DNA from: a bacterium
Lineage (GTDB): Bacteria; Chloroflexota; Dormibacteria; UBA8260; Bog-877
Assembly (NCBI GenBank): GCA_021791455.1
Contig: JAJYWM010000038.1
Location: 1-7,539, forward strand
Direction: 5' to 3'
Length of the DNA stretch: 7,539 bases
The notes beneath the pieces are model-generated. The model did no database searches and was not told the DNA's origin. It was given only the letters and a program-made list of their open reading frames with translations. This document shows, piece after piece, positions 1 to 5,226 of this stretch. A program made the translations under genes and the position numbers. Positions within the stretch are counted from its first letter, which is position 1. Every line of letters begins with the position of its first letter.

Positions 1-139
1 TGGCCGCCGACACTGCGGGATTGGGATGACTCCGGGCGGCCCCACAGTCGGCGTCGGCTGCCGTCTTAGCATCAGCACGGCGGCTCACGCCGCACACCGG
101 CGAGTCTGGCCGCTGCACCTGCCGCGGTCTGGGGATGGC

Positions 140-145
140 TAGAAT
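140..145 (+). promoter_or_regulatory. Possible -10 box for the methyltransferase
   Basis: TAGAAT matches the actinobacterial -10 consensus TAGRRT and five of six bases of TATAAT. No convincing -35 box lies 16-19 nt upstream, and the distance to the start codon would give a leader of about 155 nt. It is a weak candidate; the true promoter could lie elsewhere in this leader. Confidence 0.22.
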
Positions 146-296
146 TGGGGTCCCCGGTTGCCCGGAGAACCTGGTCCCCGTCCGCCGAACACCGCCTGAC
201 GGGAGACGAAGACGCCCGACATCAAGTACTCCCGGCCGCAGTAGGCGTTCGGCCCCCACGGCATGACCAACGCCTTCGGGGCCCCCAATTGCGATT

Positions 297-300
297 GAGG
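297..300 (+). promoter_or_regulatory. Shine-Dalgarno deciding the methyltransferase start
   Basis: GAGG followed by a 7-nt spacer precedes ATG at 308. The ideal spacing fixes the start of the methyltransferase. Confidence 0.7.
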
Positions 301-307
301 CACCACT

Positions 308-1249
308 ATGACGACGGAAGGCGCATCCGGCCACTCAGCGCCGTTCTTCGGTGCTCAGCGCGATTTCTGGTGGAACGAGGACTTCCTCGGCTTGGTCGTT
401 GATCGCCTTGGGCTTGCTGGGACGCGGTCTGTTTTGGACGTGGGGTGCGGCTTGGGGCACTGGTCTCGGGTGCTCACCCGAGTGCTTCCAGCCGTCTCCG
501 AGGTGGTCGGCATTGACTCAGAAGGCGCATGGGTCAGGCAGGCACATCTGGTCGATGCCGACCGCCGGCCGCCCGTAGGGACCACCGTCCACCAGGGGAG
601 GGCAGAGCGAATCGCCTACCCGGACGCTCACTTTGACCTCGTCACCTGCCAGACAGTCCTGATCCACGTGGCCGAGGTTCCCAAGGTCCTCCGCGAGATG
701 TGCCGAGTTGTTCGTCCCGGCGGAACAGCACTCGTGGCCGAGCCGATCAATCTGGCTGGGCAGCTGGTTCGCTCGAGCGTCTCGTACCAGGAAGACCCGG
801 AGGCGCTGGCATCACGGATCCACTTCTATGCCACCTGTGAAGCCGGGAAGATCATGCTCGGGGAGGGCGGCGACTCCGTCGGTGACCTCCTGCCGGGGTA
901 CTTCGCAGAGGCGGGGCTCCAGCTGGTGGGGTGCTACATCTCGGACAAGGCATCCCCACTGTGGCCGCCCTACTCCTCTCCGGAGCAGAGTGCCCTGGTC
1001 GAATCGATCGAAGGTGCGGCTGCGGACGAGCGACATCCCTGGGGCAGGCAGGAGGCTCGGCGGTACTTTCTCGCGGGTGGCGGTAGCGAGGCGGCGTTCG
1101 AAGAGGCATGGTCGCGCAGGGCCCGGGCTGCCCGGGAGGAACTTGCCGGGATTCAGGGCGAGTCGTTGTGGTCGAGTGGCGGGCAAATGATGTACCTCGT
1201 CGCCGGTCGGAGGCCGGCTGTGGGCAAGTGGCCCGCCACCAAGGCCTGA
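308..1249 (+). CDS. Class I SAM-dependent methyltransferase
   Basis: A 313-residue cytoplasmic protein with the Rossmann-fold methyltransferase core of the Methyltransf_11/25 type, expected to transfer a methyl group from S-adenosylmethionine to an unidentified acceptor. Motif I, the SAM glycine loop, is VLDVGCGLG at residues 42-50. The acidic residue that usually binds the SAM ribose is D70 in VVGID. Motif IV is at about 109-118 (FDLVTCQTVL). The post-motif strand is VVRPGGTALVAEP at about 134-146. Residues from about 150 to 313 form an extended C-terminal part, probably a lid or substrate-recognition region, with Trp and Tyr clusters around 219-222 (WPPY). No signal peptide or membrane segment is visible. 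The start is fixed by GAGG at 297-300. The following gene lies 392 nt away on the same strand with a hairpin between, so an operon is doubtful. Family assignment is firm; the substrate (small molecule, lipid or protein) cannot be read from the sequence. Confidence 0.9.
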   Translation: MTTEGASGHSAPFFGAQRDFWWNEDFLGLVVDRLGLAGTRSVLDVGCGLGHWSRVLTRVLPAVSEVVGIDSEGAWVRQAHLVDADRRPPVGTTVHQGRAERIAYPDAHFDLVTCQTVLIHVAEVPKVLREMCRVVRPGGTALVAEPINLAGQLVRSSVSYQEDPEALASRIHFYATCEAGKIMLGEGGDSVGDLLPGYFAEAGLQLVGCYISDKASPLWPPYSSPEQSALVESIEGAAADERHPWGRQEARRYFLAGGGSEAAFEEAWSRRARAAREELAGIQGESLWSSGGQMMYLVAGRRPAVGKWPATKA

Positions 1250-1641
1250 ACGGGCTCCCGAAGGGACCTGAACGCCTCCCGCGCGGTCCCAGGCGTTCAT
1301 CGCCGTCCTGGCCAGGGCCCCGTAGCTCCTGCGGCGCCTTGGCCCTCGCGGACACCCTTGCAGCGACCCCGGGACTTCGACCACAGTGCCATTTGAGACC
1401 CCGTTGGCCCCCGGCGACGGCCTTGCCGATGTCGACCGCCTCTGCGTAGCTGCTCGGCATGCGAGCCAGGGCCCCAGCCCGACGATGGTTGCTGGCGCGC
1501 GGCAACTCGCCTGGTGCAATAGCCGCTGCGCAGGGCAAGGCCGCCGATCCTGAGCCCCAAGTGAGGTCGGGGTCCGAGAACGACGGCTGCGGATAAGGTG
1601 GCGTGGGCGACGTTGGCCGTACTCGTGACGAGATTCCTGTG
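1250..1641. other. 392-nt gap, no supported gene
   Basis: Beyond the hairpin at 1269-1299 I find no gene with a ribosome binding site or recognisable product. Long minus-strand open frames cross this gap but also run through the methyltransferase as antisense shadows. One minus-strand stretch, at about 1385-1475, translates to a protein-like segment (SSYAEAVDIGKAVAG) with no start, stop or family support, so a decayed gene is possible but unproven. TAAGGT at 1594-1599 is a weak -10 candidate for the next gene. Confidence 0.4.
1269..1299 (+). terminator. Putative hairpin terminator after the methyltransferase
   Basis: A perfect 9-bp inverted repeat, TGAACGCCT (1269-1277) and AGGCGTTCA (1291-1299), with a 13-nt loop begins 19 nt after the methyltransferase stop codon. 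No U-tract follows, as is common for actinobacterial terminators. A competing pairing, GGGACC (1263-1268) with GGTCCC (1285-1290), overlaps it. The position supports a terminator role, but activity is inferred. Confidence 0.42.
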
Positions 1642-2007
1642 ATGAAGAGGTACGTGATCTCATTTGGCGCGACGGCGATGGACCACATACCGGAGGAGGA
1701 CATGCCTGCCGTCGCGGCTGCAGCGCACGGAGTGGTAGCGGACGCGCTGAGAGCTGGCGTCTACCTCTTCAGCGGCGGACCGGAGAACCAGAGGGCCACC
1801 GTCGTGGCCTCTGATGGAACCGTGACCGACGGCCCGTACCCGGAGGCGATCGGGGAAGCGATGATCGTCGCTGTTCCCTCGCGCGATGAGGCGATCGAGT
1901 GGGCCAGAAGGATTGCGGCCGCCTGCCGCTGCCCACAGGAAGTCCGAGAGTTTGGGCAGGACCCTGAACTGGACATCTTGCTCGGCCAGGTCTGGAGCTC
2001 ACACTGA
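1642..2007 (+). CDS. YciI/DGPF-domain family protein
   Basis: A 121-residue cytoplasmic protein of the YCII-related (DGPF) family: small dimeric alpha/beta-barrel proteins often found beside sigma factors or oxidoreductases, with no well-defined general reaction. The family signature appears as DGPY at residues 63-66 followed by PEAIGEAMIVAV, then the usual helix with EAIEWA (83-88) and a closing strand ending EVREF (100-104). H29 lies where the family often has a conserved histidine. ATG at 1642 was chosen because MKRYVISFG matches the first beta strand of the family. An upstream in-frame GTG at 1603, just after AAGG, would add 13 residues that do not fit the fold. The Shine-Dalgarno of the 1642 start is weak (GAG about 9 nt upstream). 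No sigma factor or other typical partner gene is adjacent. The gene converges on the minus-strand lipoprotein. Family call is good; function unknown. Confidence 0.85.
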   Translation: MKRYVISFGATAMDHIPEEDMPAVAAAAHGVVADALRAGVYLFSGGPENQRATVVASDGTVTDGPYPEAIGEAMIVAVPSRDEAIEWARRIAAACRCPQEVREFGQDPELDILLGQVWSSH

Positions 2008-2099
2008 CGGTGTGGGCGCGCCCCGGGGAGGGAACCCAGCGAGCAGTACCAGCCCCTCCCCCCACCTCCACCTCCAAGACGTCTCGCCGGGGCCTGCAG

Positions 2100-2132
2100 C
2101 GGGCCCGGTCGCGCGCGCAACCGGCGGGCCCG
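2100..2132. terminator. Possible bidirectional hairpin between convergent genes
   Basis: CGGGCCCG occurs at 2100-2107 and again at 2125-2132. Because the octamer is its own reverse complement, the two copies can pair as an 8-bp stem around a 17-nt loop; an alternative pairing extends through GGT/ACC with a bulge. It sits between the 3' ends of two convergent genes (stops at 2005-2007 and 2262-2264), where a terminator serving both strands is expected. No U-tract follows on either strand. Confidence 0.35.
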
Positions 2133-2261
2133 TCTCACTCCCAGAGGTGGAGCCCACCCCAAGCGGCACGCCCCACCCAGAGGCATCAGACCAGTGAAGG
2201 GGTACCCCGGGGCGAGGCACGATCTATACCCAGGACACTGCAGTCCCCAGCCAGTTCGGGC

Positions 2262-2783
2262 CTACTGGACCTCTACCACGAGACGGAAACCCAGTAGTCC
2301 GGACACGGTCACCACGGACGTCCCCGGTTGCAAGGCGCGGAATGGCGCCTCGAGGACGCTGCCCGGGCCGGTGCCCGGCGTAGATGAGGACTCCAGCCCA
2401 AGGACCGCTTCATCCGATGAGCGGACCAGCTCATTCCCTAGTTCGCGCGGATTCGGCCTGGGTAGCACCAAGAGCAGGCGCTCCCCCACAGTGAGCACAA
2501 CATCGCTCCCGTTCTGAGCTAGTCCTACCGAGACCGTCGCCGGGCCGCTCAGGAACGGACTCGCTGACGGCTGTGGAGCCGCGGTGCGTGTCGGGGCTGG
2601 AGACACTTCAGTGGGGGGGCGACCGGAGGAAGGCGACGCGTAGGGCCGAACCGCCCCGGCACCGCCCGACTGAGGCAGCTGGGGTTGGCCGGCACACGCG
2701 CACACGAGGACAGCCAGAGACCCGGAGACCACGGACCCCCGGAGCACTGCGTTAGCGCGAGTGCAGGTCCACCGGCACCGCAT
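2262..2783 (-). CDS. Lipoprotein with chagasin/Ig-like C-terminal domain
   Basis: A 173-residue protein with an N-terminal lipoprotein signal: arginines in the n-region (R2, R4, R9, R15), a hydrophobic stretch at about 17-29 (VVSGSLAVLVCA) and a lipobox-like V-C-A-C with C30 as the likely lipidated cysteine. Residues 31-85 are a low-complexity Pro/Ser/Thr/Ala/Gly linker typical of wall-spanning tethers. Residues about 86-173 form a compact beta-rich domain with DVVLTVGERLLLVLP, RSSDEAVL, FRALQPGTSVVTV and a final strand LVVEV. This order (strand, LTVGE, SSD..VL, FRAxxPGT) resembles the chagasin-type cysteine-protease inhibitor fold (I42) and related Ig-like domains, but the tryptophan-containing inhibitory loops are not obvious, so inhibition should not be assumed. 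ATG 2783 was chosen because the longer in-frame reading adds a charged, non-signal-like N-terminus crossing the upstream hairpin. It shares strand with the secreted protein upstream but is separated from it by a strong hairpin. Lipoprotein call is good; domain call is moderate. Confidence 0.72.
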   Translation of the reverse strand: MRCRWTCTRANAVLRGSVVSGSLAVLVCACAGQPQLPQSGGAGAVRPYASPSSGRPPTEVSPAPTRTAAPQPSASPFLSGPATVSVGLAQNGSDVVLTVGERLLLVLPRPNPRELGNELVRSSDEAVLGLESSSTPGTGPGSVLEAPFRALQPGTSVVTVSGLLGFRLVVEVQ

Positions 2784-2789
2784 CAGCGC

Positions 2790-2818
2790 ACCATACCACC
2801 CGCCGGATAAAAGGTCCC
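2790..2818 (-). promoter_or_regulatory. Possible promoter for a leaderless lipoprotein mRNA
   Basis: On the minus strand, TATGGT (2795-2790) lies exactly 6 nt before the ATG at 2783, the spacing of the TANNNT box of leaderless actinobacterial genes. A weak -35, GGGACC (2818-2813), lies 17 nt upstream of it. There is no well-placed Shine-Dalgarno before this ATG, which agrees with leaderless translation. The match is suggestive, not strong. Confidence 0.33.
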
Positions 2819-2824
2819 GGCGGG
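2799..2824 (-). repeat. Perfect 8-bp inverted repeat upstream of the lipoprotein start
   Basis: CCCGCCGG (2799-2806) and CCGGCGGG (2817-2824) form an 8-bp stem around a 10-nt A/T-rich loop, ending 15 nt upstream of the ATG. An overlapping pairing, GTCCCG with CGGGAC (2814-2826), competes with it. It could be an operator within the proposed promoter, or an RNA hairpin if transcription starts further upstream. Confidence 0.4.
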
Positions 2825-2860
2825 ACTCCCTCCCGACGGCTGACCTGGCGCTGAGGAACG

Positions 2861-2890
2861 GGCGGGGCCCGCGCAAGCGCGGGCCCCGCC
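2861..2890 (-). terminator. Strong GC hairpin terminator of the secreted protein gene
   Basis: A perfect 13-bp inverted repeat, GGCGGGGCCCGCG (2861-2873) and CGCGGGCCCCGCC (2878-2890), with a 4-nt loop begins 5 nt after the TGA (2898-2896) of the secreted protein gene, reading on the minus strand. No U-tract follows, as in many high-GC terminators. Position and perfection make it the clearest terminator in the window. It should limit read-through into the lipoprotein gene. Confidence 0.78.
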
Positions 2891-2895
2891 GGAGA

Positions 2896-4890
2896 TCACC
2901 TCCCGTTCTGTCCACACCCACCCGCGAACTGCGGGTTGGGCATAACGGCGCTGGTAGCCGTTCCGCCGTAGCGGAGCAAGTCGGCGCTTCCATACTCGGC
3001 ACTTTGGCCGAATGTGTTCACTGTGGTGCCCGGAATCACGTTGCCGAAGTTCCAGAGGCACGAACTCCCGTGCATGGCCTGGTTGCCGAGCGCCATGGCC
3101 TGGCCGTCCTGTCCGTTCCGGCAGCCCTGGGCGCCTTGTCCATCACCACCGCCCATGCAAGCGGAGAGGCTGCCCCGGCCGAGACTCCAGAACGGGTAGA
3201 AGTTGGCTCCTACTGGGGGAACACTGCACCCCAGGCCCGTGGCGACGTTGCAGAAGGCCTCGGAGGCAAGCACGTCGGTCTCGAACTGGACCTGTGGGTA
3301 CGGCGTGGTCCCATTCGCGAAGGGGCCGAGATACTCGAAGCTTGTGGGGTGATTGGGCTGGCCATTGGGCCAGTCCGGCTGGTATGAGGTGCCGTCGAAG
3401 TCCAGATCACCATTCTGGAACACATCATCCTGGCACCCGGCTACGGGCCAGTCAGCGACACTCGTCACCCCGTTGATCGTCACCTGGCGCGGACCCTTGG
3501 GCATGCACAGCGCGTCCGAGTATTCGCAAGAGAGACCCTCGGTGAAGTTGGGCTGGCTTCCTCCGGGAGGAGGTGGGCAGGCCAGCCCGCCCTGGGTAGT
3601 TGCCCCAGGGCAGTTACCGGTGACCAGGCTGCATCCCTGCTCGTGGCTCTGGAAGCCTGGCCCTTCTGATCCCCCGTTGCAGACCTGGTAGACGCTGTTG
3701 TCGGTCAAGTCTGCGTTGGACTGGGGGAACGGGTTGCTGACCGAGCTGCAGGCCTGGAAGTGTCCGAGCTCGTCCTCCATGAGGACTCCGCCCTCCAGAG
3801 CTGCCCACGGAACCTGGTTGGCCTGGCTGGCGGTGCTGTACTCCGCCGCGAAGTTGAACGGCTCCCCGTTGCACGTGGGGTTCACCGCGCCGTTCACGAT
3901 CCCCTCCGTGTCCATGAAGCCATTGGCGGCGCTTGCTGTCATCGTTCCAGTCTGACCGGTGGTCAGGTCGGTGACCGATGTCTGCAGGGCATATCCCGCA
4001 GCCACGGAGTAGGTTCCACCTCCGACCGAGACAGTGGTCGCAGGAACCCAGACGTCCTTGATGGTCACTTTAAGTACGTCCCCGCCGTTGATCATCAGGG
4101 TGTTGGCGTTGGGAACGTACGTGCTGGCGTCGGCCAGCTGAGGGCTCGGAGGCCCGGCAGGAATGCCATTGGTCTGCAGGTAGGCGAAGTTGACGGGCTC
4201 CTCGCAGGCCAGGTTGATGGGGCTGAAGTTGAACGCCGCCTCCAGGCTGTCGATGGTCAGAGCCACGCACCAGTGGGTTTGATCGCAGCTGGGCGCGTCG
4301 GCGAAGGGCGTGAACCCGGGCGGGTAGAACTGCAGTTCCATGAACGCGCTGCCGGCCGACTTGGGATTGCCGATCGCCCCCGAGTTACTGTCACTCTGCG
4401 GCGTGCAGGGATTCAGAGGGTACGAAAGCGGGTCACAGATCGGCAGCCCGAACCACGGGGCAGGGCTCAGCTCGGCGTAATCCGTGGTGTTGTTCGGACC
4501 GGGAAAGGCCGTCGGGGTGCCGTTGGGGTCGGTGGCAACCCTCATCAGGTAGGTCATGTCACTACCGCTTCCCGGCTGGTTTGAAATGAACTTCACGGAC
4601 GGTTCGTCATGGCCGATGTAGTGGCCGTTGTCGTAGAAGCGGGAGGCCTGGGTGCTCCAGGTCCCGGGTGGGGTCAGCGGATCTGTGCAGAGTCCGCCCA
4701 GGTCTGGTTTGACCGACTTGTACACGTTGCTGAAGCCATTGCAGTCCAGCTCATTCACATGGTTGGGGACAACGCCCACGACCGTTGAGGCGCCGTTCCC
4801 CAAGGCTATGCCCGAGGTGGCCAGCGTGAGCCCCCCCGCCATGCCCACCACCGCCAGCAGGGCGATCACCCTGCCTCGAAAACGTGGCAC
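2896..4890 (-). CDS. Large secreted cysteine-rich protein of unknown function
   Basis: From GTG 4890 this is a 664-residue protein. Residues 1-31 form a textbook Sec signal peptide: a short basic n-region (PRFRGR), a hydrophobic core (about 8-28) and a probable cleavage after A-L-G at 29-31. The mature part has 22 cysteines, an even number spread throughout, implying many disulfides in an extracellular protein. Visible features are HYIGHDEP (90-97), a beta-rich middle (about 180-330, with GDVLKVTIKDVWV around 270-282), a PPPPGG hinge (439-444) that may separate two regions, an acidic DLDFDG (495-500), and a Gly/Gln/Asn-rich tail (about 580-664). There is no transmembrane anchor, LPXTG or lipobox, so it is probably released. 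Alternating short hydrophobic strands with many Gly/Asn/Pro suggest a beta-sandwich; similarity to lectin or glycosidase-like folds is only a guess. ATG 4908 and ATG 4968 are alternative starts adding 6 or 26 residues; GTG 4890 has the best Shine-Dalgarno and signal-peptide length. No family is recognised. Confidence 0.82.
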   Translation of the reverse strand: MPRFRGRVIALLAVVGMAGGLTLATSGIALGNGASTVVGVVPNHVNELDCNGFSNVYKSVKPDLGGLCTDPLTPPGTWSTQASRFYDNGHYIGHDEPSVKFISNQPGSGSDMTYLMRVATDPNGTPTAFPGPNNTTDYAELSPAPWFGLPICDPLSYPLNPCTPQSDSNSGAIGNPKSAGSAFMELQFYPPGFTPFADAPSCDQTHWCVALTIDSLEAAFNFSPINLACEEPVNFAYLQTNGIPAGPPSPQLADASTYVPNANTLMINGGDVLKVTIKDVWVPATTVSVGGGTYSVAAGYALQTSVTDLTTGQTGTMTASAANGFMDTEGIVNGAVNPTCNGEPFNFAAEYSTASQANQVPWAALEGGVLMEDELGHFQACSSVSNPFPQSNADLTDNSVYQVCNGGSEGPGFQSHEQGCSLVTGNCPGATTQGGLACPPPPGGSQPNFTEGLSCEYSDALCMPKGPRQVTINGVTSVADWPVAGCQDDVFQNGDLDFDGTSYQPDWPNGQPNHPTSFEYLGPFANGTTPYPQVQFETDVLASEAFCNVATGLGCSVPPVGANFYPFWSLGRGSLSACMGGGDGQGAQGCRNGQDGQAMALGNQAMHGSSCLWNFGNVIPGTTVNTFGQSAEYGSADLLRYGGTATSAVMPNPQFAGGCGQNGR

Positions 4891-4897
4891 TGCCTTC

Positions 4898-4902
4898 CCT
4901 CC
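4898..4902 (-). promoter_or_regulatory. Shine-Dalgarno supporting the GTG 4890 start
   Basis: On the minus strand GGAGG (4902-4898) is followed by a 7-nt spacer and GTG 4890. This is the strongest ribosome binding site among the three possible starts of the secreted protein. The ATG at 4908 has none, and the ATG at 4968 has a weaker GGACGGAAG just upstream. Confidence 0.55.
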
Positions 4903-4993
4903 GCTCATCGGTTTAACGCGGTAGGTGCCACGCCACGACGAAGCTTGGCCCCTCCGCCCAGCCAGCATTCGCTTCCGTCCTAAGCGATGCGGA

Positions 4994-5023
4994 AGTATCG
5001 AGCACCTGGCGCACGCGCGTCAA
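4994..5023 (-). promoter_or_regulatory. Sigma-70-type promoter of the secreted protein gene
   Basis: On the minus strand, TTGACG (5023-5018) and GATACT (4999-4994) are separated by 18 nt, matching five of six -35 and four of six -10 consensus bases. Transcription would start near 4987. That gives a leader of about 19 nt to ATG 4968 or about 97 nt to GTG 4890. It is the best promoter match I found in the window. Confidence 0.55.
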
Positions 5024-5226
5024 GTACCACAGCGGAATCGGCTAGCCCCATCCGCTACCGCGGGTTAGGGCATCCGGAGCACGTCCATGAGTGGCGGTCG
5101 GGAGAGGCCTGGCACACGGTCTACATCCGCATCCGAACAACAGGTCGGATTATTGACCGCTGAGGCAGAGATGGGGCCCCACCAGTGTCCCCAGTCCCCC
5201 CAGGCGACTCACGCCCCCGGTCGAGA

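Larger units (their letters stand above)
1..307. other. Intergenic/leader region with no supported gene
   Basis: No reading frame here looks like a real gene. A plus-strand frame open from the left edge ends at TAG 67-69 and could be the last 22 residues of a gene outside the window, but it is too short and Arg-rich to judge. Small inverted repeats (CGCCGAC at 5-11 against GTCGGCG at 47-53; a 5-bp hairpin at 80-93) are expected by chance in such GC-rich DNA. The only useful signals are a -10-like box at 140-145 and the Shine-Dalgarno of the next gene at 297-300. Confidence 0.5.
4891..5226. other. 336-nt spacer between der and the secreted protein gene
   Basis: It holds the promoter and leader of the secreted protein gene (4994-5023 and downstream) and the 3' flank of der. 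After the der stop I see only a 5-bp hairpin (GAGAC 5223-5227 with GTCTC 5233-5237) overlapping the stop codon, and a short TGGGGCCCCA palindrome at 5172-5181. Neither is a convincing terminator, so where der transcription ends is unclear. No gene is supported. Confidence 0.5.

Noticed and set aside
145..402. Plus-strand open frame of 85 codons overlapping the methyltransferase start
   Set aside because: It is Arg/Pro/His-rich, lacks a Shine-Dalgarno, and overlaps a gene with a strong one.
1418..1543. 10-bp inverted pair CGGCCTTGCC and GGCAAGGCCG about 106 nt apart, considered as mobile-element ends
   Set aside because: There is no transposase between the arms and no target duplication; the match is short for GC-rich DNA.
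812..1703. Two long minus-strand open frames of 283 codons each, antisense to the methyltransferase
   Set aside because: Composition is Arg/Pro/Ser-rich without domains or ribosome binding sites. Such frames arise on the opposite strand of high-GC genes; the plus-strand methyltransferase explains the region.
2044..2080. Pyrimidine-rich tract considered as a regulatory or triplex-forming element
   Set aside because: It is irregular, lies between convergent gene ends and has no supporting motif.
2199..2208. GGGGTACCCC palindrome
   Set aside because: A single 10-bp palindrome in GC-rich intergenic DNA with no promoter around it; expected by chance.
2761..3387. Plus-strand open frame of 208 codons over the terminator and the 3' end of the secreted protein gene
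   Set aside because: It crosses a perfect terminator hairpin and has no family features; it is a shadow.
3760..4584. Plus-strand open frame of 274 codons antisense to the secreted protein gene
   Set aside because: It lacks recognisable motifs and a credible ribosome binding site, while the minus strand has a signal peptide, promoter and terminator.
5172..5181. TGGGGCCCCA palindrome downstream of der
   Set aside because: It has no loop and cannot form a useful RNA hairpin by itself; chance palindrome.
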